DNA of 64,000 nt from DATMNI01 sp963817515 (GTDB taxonomy: Bacteria > Acidobacteriota > Terriglobia > Bryobacterales > Bryobacteraceae): contig CAWFPJ010000013.1 in the NCBI GenBank assembly GCA_963817515.1, forward strand, positions 85,217 to 149,216, written 5' to 3'. Shown piece by piece: positions 1-9,652 of this stretch. Numbering within the stretch: position 1 is the first letter of the stretch; each line of letters opens with the position of its first letter. The notes beneath the pieces were generated by a model that was not told where the DNA came from, did not search any database, and worked only from the letters and a program-made list of their open reading frames with translations. Made by a program: the position numbers and the translations under genes.

Positions 1-1568
1 CGGCGGCCTTCCTGGCTAAAGGACAGGCGTGGTTCAAGCTTCAGAACCACCCGACCGGACTTAGCAGTTCTTTCCGCCAGCCAGTCTGAAAGCTTGCCGG
101 CCACTAAAAGCATCGCGGGCTTTCTGCCGGAAGAGACCGGGGCATACAACTTACCAGTGATTACAATTCCAGGCTCACTCTCGAACTGAATTTCACTGAT
201 CCGAATTCCCTCTCCACCCGACTCGCTCCGAATCTTGACCGCCGGCGCCGAGCCATCTGTGGGAATATTCAAACCCCGCAGCATCGCCACCAACTCGGCC
301 GTTGTGCCTTTGTGTTTCTTGGCCTGGTAATCGTCCAGTATCAGTTGATATAGTTTTCGACTTCCTGGTTCGTCCTCAACGCGGCCGGTGGGAGTGACTA
401 ACAGTTCGTGGTCGGTGTAGAGCTTTACCGGCTGCTCATGAAAATCGCCGTGACCGTCTTTTAGCCAGCGAATCATCCACTGGTACACCGCTTCACGGCT
501 CACCAGCGGAGTGCCATGCGGACCCGGACCAATGAAAATCCCGAGCTTATCTTCGGCTCCATAAAGACGGTACCAACGCTTGGCCTCGTCATAAAGCATC
601 CGGGCGCCGGGAGGCGTAAAGTAGTCCTGCTCCGTCGCCTGGATAAGCCAGGGCGTGGGGGCCGACAATTCCACAAGATCCGCAATGTCCAAACCCTGCG
701 CCAGAAAATCCGGAAAGCTCATCTCAGATCCGGGTGCGCTGCCGGTGAACAGCAGCCGGTACGAATTCGGAAAACATGCGGGGATTACTACTTTGAGCCG
801 CGGGTCCAGGGCCCCGATGAAGGTTGTCAATGCCCCACCGCCCGAGCAGCCGGCGGCCCCCAGGCGCGTAGGGTCCACATCCGGCCGGCTCGCCAAATAA
901 TCAAGAGATCGCTTGGCGTCCCATATAAAGTAGCGAGCGACGCCCTCTCCAACCAGATTGCTCTGCGCTTCGGCATGGATGTGCTCATTCACGGACCACC
1001 CGGCCGCGGGCGCCTTGAGTTGAGGATCGTAGGTCTGCTCGCGTTCGCCCTGCCCCACCGGATCGAAGGACAGCGAGACGAAACCTTTCAACGCCAGATT
1101 AGCTGCCAGTCTTTGCGGCTCCGTCTTGCCTTCCTGCGTATGGCCCGATTGTAGAAGCACTCCCGGGTATCGGCCGGGCTGGGCTGGTCGATAAAGATGG
1201 GCAGTGACGAAATACCCCGGCAGACTCTCGTAGATTATTTTTTCGATGACAAAGCCGTCTGCCTGGATCTTGCCGGTGACTCTGGCATTGAGTGGTCCGT
1301 TGTACGCCGGAAGGCCACCCATTATATCCATGAGTTTCTTGCGTACCACGGTCTTTCGCTTCTCGGCATCGGCAACCGTCCGGATACCGGCGATCGTGGC
1401 TTCCCGCGCGTCCAGTTCCTTTTGCGCGATCTTATCCATCCAATCAAGCAGGGGGTCGCTCTTGGTGGGATTCTGCGCGGAAAGACATGCGCCATGGAGG
1501 AGGAGTATTGCGCACGAAGCCACCATCTGTTTCCTTCGGAGTGTGTCAGTGGAAATCGGGAGTGTCAT
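1..1568 (-). CDS. secreted alpha/beta hydrolase, acetyl xylan esterase-like (3' end outside window)
   Basis: The frame is open from an ATG at 1568 to the window edge, about 522 codons, so the C-terminus is missing. A hydrophobic leader (about residues 13-28, ending near ACLSAQ) suggests export. The body is an alpha/beta hydrolase fold: a strand-turn GYFVTAHLYRP region, then the nucleophile elbow AAGCSGGGALTTF near residue 235, an acidic residue in IQATEQDYFTPPGA, and a candidate catalytic histidine in GPGPHGTPL near residue 350. A further domain follows after it. Family knowledge points to carbohydrate or xenobiotic ester hydrolysis, but the substrate cannot be read here. The start overlaps the stop of the upstream amidohydrolase by four bases (ATGA), so the two genes are probably translationally coupled. 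Confidence 0.8.
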   Translation of the reverse strand, partial: MTLPISTDTLRRKQMVASCAILLLHGACLSAQNPTKSDPLLDWMDKIAQKELDAREATIAGIRTVADAEKRKTVVRKKLMDIMGGLPAYNGPLNARVTGKIQADGFVIEKIIYESLPGYFVTAHLYRPAQPGRYPGVLLQSGHTQEGKTEPQRLAANLALKGFVSLSFDPVGQGEREQTYDPQLKAPAAGWSVNEHIHAEAQSNLVGEGVARYFIWDAKRSLDYLASRPDVDPTRLGAAGCSGGGALTTFIGALDPRLKVVIPACFPNSYRLLFTGSAPGSEMSFPDFLAQGLDIADLVELSAPTPWLIQATEQDYFTPPGARMLYDEAKRWYRLYGAEDKLGIFIGPGPHGTPLVSREAVYQWMIRWLKDGHGDFHEQPVKLYTDHELLVTPTGRVEDEPGSRKLYQLILDDYQAKKHKGTTAELVAMLRGLNIPTDGSAPAVKIRSESGGEGIRISEIQFESEPGIVITGKLYAPVSSGRKPAMLLVAGKLSDWLAERTAKSGRVVLKLEPRLSFSQEGR

Positions 1569-2446
1569 GACTTGTATCCTTTGGCCTTGAGAATAGGCGT
1601 GAATAAGCGGCGCAGATTCCCACCGAGCACCAGTGCTTTCGCCGACTCCGGGATGTCGGCCCCCATTACCTTACTGAGCTGTGAAGCGAAGCTTCGACCT
1701 CCGACATCACTGCCGTAGACTACCCTTTCCGGCCCCAGTTCCCGCACCGCCATCTCCACAAAGCCCGACGTGGGATCGGATCCGGCGATTTCCGCGCAGA
1801 TATTCTTCGTGTCGCGAATGATTCGAATCCCGCGCTCCCAATCTCCTCCCGTATGGGCGCAAATGAAGTTTGCATCGGGATGCCGCTTTGCCAGCTCAAC
1901 TAAGTCATACGGGCTGGATTCACCCGGCTCATTACCGCCGGCTTTCAGCCAGCAATGCTGTAGAATGGGCGCCTTCATTGAGACCGCGCGCTCGACGATC
2001 GGGTCAAGCTCCGGAGCGTTGCATCGCTTGTCTATCTCCAGTTCCCCGACGCCGATCATCGGACCGTCCCGGACACAGCGATCGAACTCTTGCAGACTGA
2101 AGGCAACATAGCTGGGGCTCAAATAGACGGATCCATAGGCCCGGTCGGGGAAACGCCGCACGGCACGCAACACCCGATCATTTTCCTGGCGGAGTTGGTC
2201 GGAAGTTGGGTGCAGGTCGGCAGAGTAACCTTGTGAAAGGATCAGCCGCTCGATTCCCACACGATCCGCACATCGTATGAGGAACTCCATTCGCTGTTCG
2301 GGAGTATCGCCGGGCGCTCCATGTAGATGGCTGTGAATATCCCAAATCCGCAGACCCGTCTGTTGAGCTTCAGACAGTGCGGACCCAAGCAGGGCCGCGC
2401 CGCCACTCGCGCAAAACGCATTCAGCAACGTCCGCCGATTCAACAT
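1565..2446 (-). CDS. Tat-exported amidohydrolase (amidohydrolase_2 fold)
   Basis: A TIM-barrel metal-dependent hydrolase of about 293 residues. The start at 2446 is chosen because GAGG lies 6-7 bases upstream and it opens a Tat-like leader (LNRRTLLNAFCASGGAALLG); longer in-frame starts exist up to 2494. Metal-ligand positions look intact: DIHSHLHG near the mature N-terminus, QHCW and CAHTGGDW in the middle, and VYGSDVGG near the end. Members of this fold hydrolyse or decarboxylate small organic acids and lactones; the substrate is not evident. It precedes the alpha/beta hydrolase with a four-base overlap and is divergent from another amidohydrolase-fold gene, so the three probably act on one class of compound. 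Confidence 0.85.
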   Translation of the reverse strand: MLNRRTLLNAFCASGGAALLGSALSEAQQTGLRIWDIHSHLHGAPGDTPEQRMEFLIRCADRVGIERLILSQGYSADLHPTSDQLRQENDRVLRAVRRFPDRAYGSVYLSPSYVAFSLQEFDRCVRDGPMIGVGELEIDKRCNAPELDPIVERAVSMKAPILQHCWLKAGGNEPGESSPYDLVELAKRHPDANFICAHTGGDWERGIRIIRDTKNICAEIAGSDPTSGFVEMAVRELGPERVVYGSDVGGRSFASQLSKVMGADIPESAKALVLGGNLRRLFTPILKAKGYKS

Positions 2447-2496
2447 AGGTAACCTCATTGCGGTCCGGGGGCCGGTAGCCGCAGCAGTATACATCG

Positions 2497-2508
2497 GTTA
2501 AGATTAAC
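2497..2508. promoter_or_regulatory. short palindrome in divergent amidohydrolase promoter region
   Basis: The sequence GTTAA-GA-TTAAC is a perfect inverted repeat with five-base arms, placed between two divergently transcribed amidohydrolase-type genes. A dyad here could be a repressor operator serving both. No regulator gene lies beside it, and short dyads also occur by chance. Confidence 0.3.
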
Positions 2509-2537
2509 ACTGAGCACTGGATTGCGATGGGTAAAGC

Positions 2538-3296
2538 ATGATTGATACCAACGCCAATCTATCGCGGTGGCCGTTCCGGCGGCTCGCTGGCGACGACCCG
2601 GCGGACTTTGTGGCGCGCATGCGCAGGGCCGGCGTCACCCAGTCGTGGGTCGCCAGTTTCGACGGCCTGCTGCACCGCGACGTCGGCGGAGTCAATGCCA
2701 GGCTCGCGGCGGACTGCAAGGAACATGGGGACGGCCTGCTGATTCCTTTCGGAACGGTGAATCCGAAGCTGCCGGACTGGCAGGAAGACCTGCGGAGATG
2801 CCACCAGACCTATCGCATGCCGGGAGTCCGCCTGCACCCGAACTATCACGGTTATACGCTGGCCGATCCTGCGTTTGCGGAAGTGCTTCGCCGTGCGGCG
2901 GAGGCCGGCATGATCGTGCAGCTCGCCACCCAAATGGAAGACGATCGTACGCAGTACCCGCTGATGCGCATCCCTCGAGTGGATCTTGCCCCATTGGCTG
3001 GAATTATGGCCGGTATACCGTCGCTGCGGCTGGTTGTTCTGAATGCGGCCCGCGATCCGCTGCGCAAGAAAATCGCTGCTGCGGGAAACGTCTACTTCGA
3101 CATCGCTATGGTGGAAGGCGTCGGCGGCGTAGGAGTGTTAGCCTCGGAGGTGTCCGCGCAGCGCGTGGTCTTCGGCTCGCACTTTCCCCTTTTCCATTTT
3201 CAATCGGCTGCGCTAAAGATCAGGGAGGCAGGGTTCAGCGCTGCCGACGAGAAGGCCATCCTGGAGGATAACGCCCGGCGCCTGCTTCGTTCGTAG
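2538..3296 (+). CDS. amidohydrolase-fold protein with altered metal ligands
   Basis: A 252-residue TIM-barrel protein of the amidohydrolase_2 type, without a signal peptide. The N-terminus reads IDTNANLSRWPFRRL, where active family members carry a D/H-x-H pair, and the C-terminal aspartate motif (usually GSDxP) reads VFGSHFPLF. Other landmarks (VRLHPNYHGY, DNARRLL at the end) are kept, so the fold is secure but canonical binuclear metal binding is doubtful. It is divergent from the intact amidohydrolase at 1565-2446 and is followed by a CehA-like metallohydrolase, which suggests a shared degradative role. It could be a binding or regulatory relative, or bind one metal differently. Confidence 0.8.
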   Translation: MIDTNANLSRWPFRRLAGDDPADFVARMRRAGVTQSWVASFDGLLHRDVGGVNARLAADCKEHGDGLLIPFGTVNPKLPDWQEDLRRCHQTYRMPGVRLHPNYHGYTLADPAFAEVLRRAAEAGMIVQLATQMEDDRTQYPLMRIPRVDLAPLAGIMAGIPSLRLVVLNAARDPLRKKIAAAGNVYFDIAMVEGVGGVGVLASEVSAQRVVFGSHFPLFHFQSAALKIREAGFSAADEKAILEDNARRLLRS

Positions 3297-3329
3297 CCGC
3301 GGTACATTTTCGAATAAGGTGAGGACTCT

Positions 3330-4986
3330 ATGGGAACAGTCGATTGGACCCGCCGTGGCTTCTTAGGCGCCGCGGCCAGCGCTGGCATCGCCCGGCCCGC
3401 CCCGGCACAGAGCGCAAACCCGGCTCAGCCGATAGTCTGCCGCGTGATCGATTCCGGAACAGGGCGGCCGGTTCCAGCGCGTGTACGCCTCGTGGATGCG
3501 CGCGGCAATGAGCTCGTTCCTCTCGGTCACTCGCGCGACATTGGCGGATGACGCTCAGGAAGGCGACGTACGTTTCCAGTCTCGCCGTTATGCTTACGTG
3601 GACGGCGAGTTCCGGGTGGACCCGCGCTGGCTGCCAATCCAATACCAGGTCATAAAGGGGTATGAGTACTCGATCGCCGGCGGCGAGTTGGACGCAGCGG
3701 CCGTGCGCGGCGGAGCGTTCACTATCCCGCTCTCCCGCTGGTCCGCCATTGCCGGCCAGGGCTGGTACGCCGGCGACAACCACATCCACCACATCTCGCC
3801 CAAGACCTGCCGGCTGGAGATGGATGCCGAAGATCTGAACGTTGCCAACATCCTCACTTCCGATTTCACCCTCGACCAGCGGGAGTTTGAAGGCAGGTTG
3901 AATAAGTATTCCGGCAGCCACAGCCTTATCTACGTCAACCAGGAATTCCGCAACAATCACCTGGGTCACATCTGCCTGTTGAATCTGAAGGAGCTGATCC
4001 CGCCGGTGGAAACGATGCAGCCCAACTGCTACCCGCTGCATGCGCCGGTCTGCGATCGCGCCCACGCCCAGGGCGGCTATGTCACCTGGGCGCATTTTCC
4101 CAGCATGCCCTGCCTGGAGAGCCCGCTGGATGTGGCTTTGGAGAAGCTGGACGGCCTGGAGATTCTGTGCGTGCTGGAGCCGCGAGAGCTGCCGGTCTTC
4201 GTCAAGAAACTGGTGCCCCAGATGTCGGCCAACACCGGTTTGCACATGTGGTACCGGTATCTGAACTGCGGCTTTCCGCTGACGGCAACCGCGGGCACCG
4301 ACAAGATGACGACATTTGTCACGGTGGGCGCCAACCGGGTTTATGCGCACGTCGCCGGCGAGTTCACCTATCAGAGCTGGATTGACGCCCTGAAGGCGGG
4401 CCGCACTTTCGTCAGCAACAATCCGCTGCTGACGTTCACGGTGAACGGTCATGAAGCGGGCTCCGCGCTGGCGCTCCGTTCGGGCAAGGACCGCGTCTTG
4501 CAGATTTATGCCAGGGCCGAATCGCAACTGCCTTACGACCGGCTGGAAATCGTGCGCAACGGAGAGGTAATTGCCTCCACTACTCCCACCGGCCTGCGGC
4601 ACCATGCCGAGATTCACCTGGAGTATAAGGTTAGCGGCAGTGGTTGGATTGCGGCGCGGGCCCTGGAGGATCTGCATCGTTACCCGGGCGTCGAGTTCGA
4701 TCGGGTCCATAGCGCGGAAGGCACGCTGTTCAGCAGCCTTTACGGCACCCGGCGGCCGGAAAACGTCTTCGCCCACACCTCCCCGGTCTATGCCATCGTG
4801 GACGGAAAGCCAATCCGGAGTTGGGATGATGCGCAGTTCTATATACGCTACCTGGACCAGGCCATGGACTGGCTGAAACAGGAAGCGCGTTTCGCCAGCG
4901 CAGAGGATAAGAAGTCTTCCATCGAAGCTTTCGAACAAGGCAAGGCATTGTACCGGCAGCGTGCCCGGGAAGCTTCGCGACCGTAG
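3330..4986 (+). CDS. CehA/McbA-type metallohydrolase, frame-disrupted
   Basis: Two frames together make one protein of about 550 residues. The first part (3330 to about 3540) begins after AAGGTGAGG, has a Tat-like leader with RRGFLGAAASAG, and continues into a beta domain (VCRVIDSGTGRPVPARVRL). The rest is in the next frame from about 3545, starting near LADDAQEGDVRF. Metal-site candidates are WYAGDNHIHHIS, TWAHF and TAGTD, as expected of the PHP-like CehA/McbA family, whose characterised members hydrolyse carbaryl. Removing one base near gacattggcgg restores the frame. The short first frame ends at a TGA at 3549-3551. Sequencing error is the simplest explanation; true inactivation is possible. 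Confidence 0.8.
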
Positions 4987-5029
4987 GCAAGTCTCGGGCA
5001 TGCCCTAGAAATCTGCTACAAAGTTCTGC

Positions 5030-6055
5030 ATGAGAGTCCTCTTCATCGGCGGCACCGGCATCATCAGCACCGCGTCCACGCATCTTGCCGCCCAGCGCGG
5101 CGTCGAAGTCACCTTGTTGAACCGCGGCCAACACCTCGCCGAACTGCCGGCTGGCGTGCGCACCTTGACTGCGGATATCGACGACCCCGCTTCGGCGGCG
5201 CGCACATTGGAAAATGCCTCGTTCGATGCCGTAGTCGACTGGATCGCCTACACCCCGGCACACGTCGAACGCGACCTGGCTCTGTTCCGCGGAAGAACCG
5301 GGCAGTATGTCTTCATCAGTTCCGCCAGCGCCTACCAGAAGCCGCCCGAGCACTACCTGATTACGGAATCCACGCCGTTAGCGAACCCGTTTTGGCAGTA
5401 TTCGCGGGACAAGATCGCTTGCGAGGAGCTCTTAATGCAGGCCTATCGGGATGAAGGCTTTCCGGTCACCATCGTACGGCCCTCGCTGACTTACAGCGAG
5501 ACACAGGTCACTCTGGCCGTGAATAGCTGGGACAAGTCATACACGGCGGTCCACCGCATGCGCCGCGGAAAGAAGGTGATCGTGCCGGGAGACGGCACCT
5601 CGCTTTGGGTCATCACTCACAGCAGCGATTTCGCCAAGGGACTTGTCGGCCTGCTGGGCCACCGGCAGACCATCGGGAATGCCTTTCACATCACCAGCGA
5701 CGAAGTGATGTGCTGGGACCAGTTCTACCGCCTGACCGCTGAAGCGGCTGGCACGGAGGCTCAATTGGTCCACATACCGTCTGATTTTCTGGCCGCCTGC
5801 ATGCCCGAAAAACTGGGCAGCCTGGTGGGCGACAAGGCTGTCAGCGTAGTCTTCGACAATACTAAGATCAAGAGCTTCGTTGCCGGCTTTTGCGCCACCG
5901 TTCCGTTCCGCGAGGGCATCCGGCGGACCATCGCGTGGTTTGACGCCAACCCTGCCCGGCAGCAGATCGATACCGCCGCCGACGCCCGTTGGGACAAGCT
6001 GATCGATGCCTGGGACCGCGGCACTGGCCAGGCGCTGCGCGAGTTTCAATCGTGA
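5030..6055 (+). CDS. NAD-dependent epimerase/dehydratase (extended SDR)
   Basis: A 341-residue Rossmann protein. The nucleotide-binding loop reads FIGGTGIIS at the very N-terminus, a serine/tyrosine/lysine active site is seen as ISSASAYQ followed by YSRDKIACE, and VRPSLTYSE marks the substrate-domain junction. This is the family that epimerises or dehydrates nucleotide sugars or reduces related carbonyls. It starts 43 bases after the CehA-like gene on the same strand and ends five bases from the convergent TonB receptor gene. The substrate is not determinable from the sequence. Confidence 0.85.
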   Translation: MRVLFIGGTGIISTASTHLAAQRGVEVTLLNRGQHLAELPAGVRTLTADIDDPASAARTLENASFDAVVDWIAYTPAHVERDLALFRGRTGQYVFISSASAYQKPPEHYLITESTPLANPFWQYSRDKIACEELLMQAYRDEGFPVTIVRPSLTYSETQVTLAVNSWDKSYTAVHRMRRGKKVIVPGDGTSLWVITHSSDFAKGLVGLLGHRQTIGNAFHITSDEVMCWDQFYRLTAEAAGTEAQLVHIPSDFLAACMPEKLGSLVGDKAVSVVFDNTKIKSFVAGFCATVPFREGIRRTIAWFDANPARQQIDTAADARWDKLIDAWDRGTGQALREFQS

Positions 6056-6060
6056 CTCAT

Positions 6061-9000
6061 CTAGAAAATAAACTTCGCCGCTACCTGACCGATACGCGGA
6101 GGCGCTTGCACAGAGGTGATTAACCCGAATGTGCTGCCGGAAAGCAACCCGTTAGGATTGCTGAACTGGGCGTGGTTGAAAGCGTTGAAGAACTCGGCCC
6201 GGATTTGCAGCGTCATACCCTCGCGGATGGTAGTGTCTTTGTGTAGCGCAAGGTTCCAATTATTCAATCCCGGCCCATGGAAGAAGCGGCGATTGGCCGT
6301 GCCGAAGTTTCCTAGCTGCGGGATACTGAAACCTTGGCGGGTCATCCAGATGTGTCCGTCCGAGCGGGGGTCCCCAGCGAACTGCAGCCCGCCGGTAAAG
6401 TTCGGCGGGTCGAGCCCCTGCGTGCCGCGCAGCGACTGATCGAAGGCACCGGTAGTGCCAGTCGGAAATCCGGTGGAGAGACGTGTGATCCCGGCGATCT
6501 CCCACCCTCTTACCAGACGTTTGGGAAGGCCGGAGAACGCTTTCTCAAAAGGTATGGTGTAAGTGTAGCTGCCGACGAAGTTGTGGGCGATATCGAAGTT
6601 TGAAAGCGACCGGCTGAGCGCGTGGTTCGCGTAGTTTATACGGTCGTTAAAGAACGAGCCGTTATCCAGGGACTTGGACCATGTGTAAGCGAATAGGAAA
6701 GACGAATTGCCGGTGTGTCTCTCCAGGCTCACCTGCAGTGAGTTGTAGTCGGAATTGGCCCAGTTAGCTTCGTAGTAGGAATACCCGAAGTTTTGGGAAC
6801 CGAAAATAGGGCGGGTTCCAATGACTTTGGAGCCGTCCGGCCGCGTGAACGTTTGATCTTCCAGGTTCGGGCCGCACTGCAGCGTCCCCGGCTTCACTCC
6901 GGCGCCCCGCAGGCTCAGACACAAATTGCTATCGGCTGGGTTGGCCTCAACGATTGAGAGCAGATGACGGCCCAGTGTTCCCACGTAACCGGCACTCAGG
7001 ATCATCGATCCGGTGAGCTGCCGCTGGATCGTGAAGTTGTAATGTATCGCATACGGGAGCTTGTTGTGGATCTCGTAACCGAGCGTGCTGACAAGAGGCA
7101 GGTACGGAGAGAAATCGAAGTTCTTGGCGGCGGCACTTCCGGGAGCCGGAATGGTGTAGGGGAACGGCTGCCCTTGAGACTCGCCAGTGGCCCTGGTCCT
7201 GAAAGGTTCTTCAAACAGAGGGGGCGCAGGCGACCCCCAGTATTCGCCGAAAGGAACGGTTCCAAGAATCCAATACAGCGTCTGGTCTTGAATGGCTGTG
7301 TAGAACATACCCGAACCAACCCGGATACTAGTCTTGCCCGGTCCTCCGAAGAGCTTTCCTAGAAAGCCATCGGTGCTGTTGGGGGAATAGGCGAAACCTA
7401 CGCGAGGGGCAAAGTTGTTATATCTGGTTGGGCCCAGAGTGTTCGGAATCCCGGGGTCGCCCGGATACACCAGCCCTTTGGGCGCGGTGGGGTATTGGAC
7501 GGACTGCTCGCCGGGAACCAGGGTGACAATCTTGTTCTGGGTGTCATACCACGGCGAGCTGAATTCCCAACGCAACCCGAAGTTCAGAGTCAGGTTGGAA
7601 CGGATGCGGAACGAATCCTGTACGAAGGCCCCGGCGTATCGGCTTCGGCCGTCTAGGACTTGCGGGCTGGACTGCGAGTAGCCTGACGGCGCGCCAAGGA
7701 GATAGTCCGCGACATCGGAGCCGGTTTCGCCACCGCTGAAATTGAACTGCCCGAGGAAGCCGCCGCCGTTGCGGTTGTTCATTTGGTAGTAGCGGGCTTC
7801 TCCGCCGAACTTAATCGCGTGCCGGCCGTAGACCTTGGAGAAGTTATCCCCCATTTGATACGTATTTTGAATGCCGTTGCCTGTGCCTGGATCGCCGAAA
7901 CTGAAGTTGTTCAAACTGATATCGGGGATCGCGCTGTAGCCCGTGGGTCCTGCGTTATTGATGCCAAGGGTACCGGCGCCGGTCACGAAGCCCAAGCTCT
8001 GCAAACTCGGCGCAACGCCGCCGGCAGGTACGCTTCGAACGACAATGCGAGTGTAGCTCAGGTGAAAATCGTTCACCGCCGTGGGGCTGACGACATAGGT
8101 ATTGCTGAGAGTGAACAGTTGGTTTCTGTTTCGGGCGCCGGATGCGAAGCCGATGGGAAAGCTGCTGCCTCCGTAGGGATTCACCGAGTTGAAATCGTCA
8201 AGGTAGTAGTAACCGGACCAGTTTCCGGTTAGTTTGTTCAGAAAATCCATCCGTTGCCCAGCCTTGTTGTCCGAGGAGTGGGTTGAGATGGCAGCGGAGG
8301 CGTAAGTGTTGCTTCCCACGTTTGGTAGAGGGATGAAGCCGATGGTTCCCTTGGCGGCTGGAGAGAACGCGCTGGACGGAATAATTCCGTTCGGAAAAAC
8401 CGCGGAGTAAGCTTCTCCGGCCTGAACGGTGCGTCCCAGGCGTTGTGACAACACCTGAGCCCAATACGAGCCGGTTACCATGCCGGTCAGATTGTCTACG
8501 CCAATGTTCCCCTGCCGTTGCGCGTTTGAGAACACTTGTACCGCGGATGCGGTTCCACCGTTTACCAACCTGTCGCCTTGAAAGTCCGTAAACCAGAATA
8601 GCTTGTCCTTAATAGCCGGCCCGCCCACCGCGTACCCGAATTGGTTTCTCCTCAATTCACCCTTGCCGGTGTCGAAAAAGCCCCTGGCGTCCATGGCGTC
8701 ATTCCGAAGAAACTCGAACGCCGTTCCATGGACGCGGTTGTTGCCGCTCTTGGTGATCGTGTTCATCAGGGCGCCGCTGAATCGTCCGTATTCTGCATCG
8801 AAACTGTTGGTGATCAACCGGAACTCTTGAATCGAGTCCAGATTCGGCTGAACGCCGGCCTCGAAATTTGCCGCGCCCGATACATCCCCGCCGTTCACCA
8901 GGAATCCGTTGCCGTTTTCCCGCTGGCCGTTCACGGAGATGGTGCCAGGTCCCTCGCCGCGCGTACCCGCCGGCGCCACGCCGGTCTGCAGCCCAAGCAA

Positions 9001-9465
9001 ATCGATAAAGCTGCGGCCGTTCAGTGGCAGTTCCAGGATTTTCTTTTGGTCGATTACTTCGCCTAACTGAGTACTTGTGGTTTCGACCTGAACGGATTCC
9101 GAATTCACACTGACTTCCGTCGTGGCAGTGCCGACCTTTAGAACAATATCTATGCGGCGCTGCTGGTCGACGGACAGCACGATACCGGTTTCGACGAATG
9201 TCTGAAATCCGGAGAAAGTGGCTTGCATCTTGTATCGACCCACCGAAAGCGACAGAATGCGGTATTGCCCCGCTGCATCGCTCGTCGCCTCCGAGGACTG
9301 ATTGGTGTCCACATTCGTCACTTTCACCTTGACACCTTGGATAACGGCTGACGAGGGATCTGTCACCAGGCCGAGAATCGTTCCAGTGGTATCGGCCACC
9401 AGTGCGAGGGGCAACAGAGTCGCTACCAAGGGCAGCCAAAACAAAGACTTCGAGATTCCTAACAT
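6061..9465 (-). CDS. Oar-like TonB-dependent receptor with carboxypeptidase-regulatory domain
   Basis: An 1134-residue outer-membrane protein. AGGAGG lies six bases before the ATG. A signal peptide (residues 1-24) is followed by a carboxypeptidase-regulatory-like domain (GTILGLVTDPSSAVIQGVKV, about 27-110), a plug domain with LPLNGRSFIDLLGLQTG and NGGDVSGAANF, and a long beta-barrel ending in an aromatic residue (QVAAKFIF). EYGRFSGALMNTITKSG is the typical plug-end motif. Such receptors import oligosaccharides, peptides or other large substrates with TonB energy. The region just upstream (9548-9570) carries three alternating GGTTC/GAACC half-sites. Substrate unknown. Confidence 0.92.
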   Translation of the reverse strand: MLGISKSLFWLPLVATLLPLALVADTTGTILGLVTDPSSAVIQGVKVKVTNVDTNQSSEATSDAAGQYRILSLSVGRYKMQATFSGFQTFVETGIVLSVDQQRRIDIVLKVGTATTEVSVNSESVQVETTSTQLGEVIDQKKILELPLNGRSFIDLLGLQTGVAPAGTRGEGPGTISVNGQRENGNGFLVNGGDVSGAANFEAGVQPNLDSIQEFRLITNSFDAEYGRFSGALMNTITKSGNNRVHGTAFEFLRNDAMDARGFFDTGKGELRRNQFGYAVGGPAIKDKLFWFTDFQGDRLVNGGTASAVQVFSNAQRQGNIGVDNLTGMVTGSYWAQVLSQRLGRTVQAGEAYSAVFPNGIIPSSAFSPAAKGTIGFIPLPNVGSNTYASAAISTHSSDNKAGQRMDFLNKLTGNWSGYYYLDDFNSVNPYGGSSFPIGFASGARNRNQLFTLSNTYVVSPTAVNDFHLSYTRIVVRSVPAGGVAPSLQSLGFVTGAGTLGINNAGPTGYSAIPDISLNNFSFGDPGTGNGIQNTYQMGDNFSKVYGRHAIKFGGEARYYQMNNRNGGGFLGQFNFSGGETGSDVADYLLGAPSGYSQSSPQVLDGRSRYAGAFVQDSFRIRSNLTLNFGLRWEFSSPWYDTQNKIVTLVPGEQSVQYPTAPKGLVYPGDPGIPNTLGPTRYNNFAPRVGFAYSPNSTDGFLGKLFGGPGKTSIRVGSGMFYTAIQDQTLYWILGTVPFGEYWGSPAPPLFEEPFRTRATGESQGQPFPYTIPAPGSAAAKNFDFSPYLPLVSTLGYEIHNKLPYAIHYNFTIQRQLTGSMILSAGYVGTLGRHLLSIVEANPADSNLCLSLRGAGVKPGTLQCGPNLEDQTFTRPDGSKVIGTRPIFGSQNFGYSYYEANWANSDYNSLQVSLERHTGNSSFLFAYTWSKSLDNGSFFNDRINYANHALSRSLSNFDIAHNFVGSYTYTIPFEKAFSGLPKRLVRGWEIAGITRLSTGFPTGTTGAFDQSLRGTQGLDPPNFTGGLQFAGDPRSDGHIWMTRQGFSIPQLGNFGTANRRFFHGPGLNNWNLALHKDTTIREGMTLQIRAEFFNAFNHAQFSNPNGLLSGSTFGLITSVQAPPRIGQVAAKFIF

Positions 9466-9547
9466 GTTGTGCCTCCTGTGGGGAACCCGACTCAGGTCGA
9501 GTTACAAATTGCCGCAAATATAACACACATCGGCGCTTCGTACTATA

Positions 9548-9570
9548 GGTTCGTGAACCGTGACGGGTTC
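9548..9570. promoter_or_regulatory. three alternating GGTTC/GAACC half-sites upstream of TonB receptor
   Basis: The stretch reads GGTTC-gt-GAACC, then six bases and GGTTC again, giving two overlapping inverted repeats that share the middle arm. It lies about 85 bases before the receptor start, and on the minus strand a TTGAAC hexamer that could be a -35 element overlaps its first arm. This arrangement suits a dimeric repressor or activator. No matching regulator gene is adjacent. Confidence 0.35.
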
Positions 9571-9652
9571 AATAATACATAGTCGAGGAGATATGAAGCC
9601 GGAGCCACTTATAAGCGTTGGGGCATTTCAATACTTACTAGCCCGAGATATC

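Noticed and set aside
3540..3555. Programmed +1 frameshift at GGA TGA C in the CehA-like gene, by analogy with the release factor 2 site
   Set aside because: The sequence lacks the slippery CTT and the upstream ribosome-binding helper, and the other breaks in the window occur far from stop codons, so a shared recoding mechanism is not supported.
3328..5001. Long minus-strand frame of 557 codons opposite the CehA-like gene
   Set aside because: Arginine- and valine-rich mirror of a high-GC gene with no family motif; the plus strand carries the conserved metallohydrolase.
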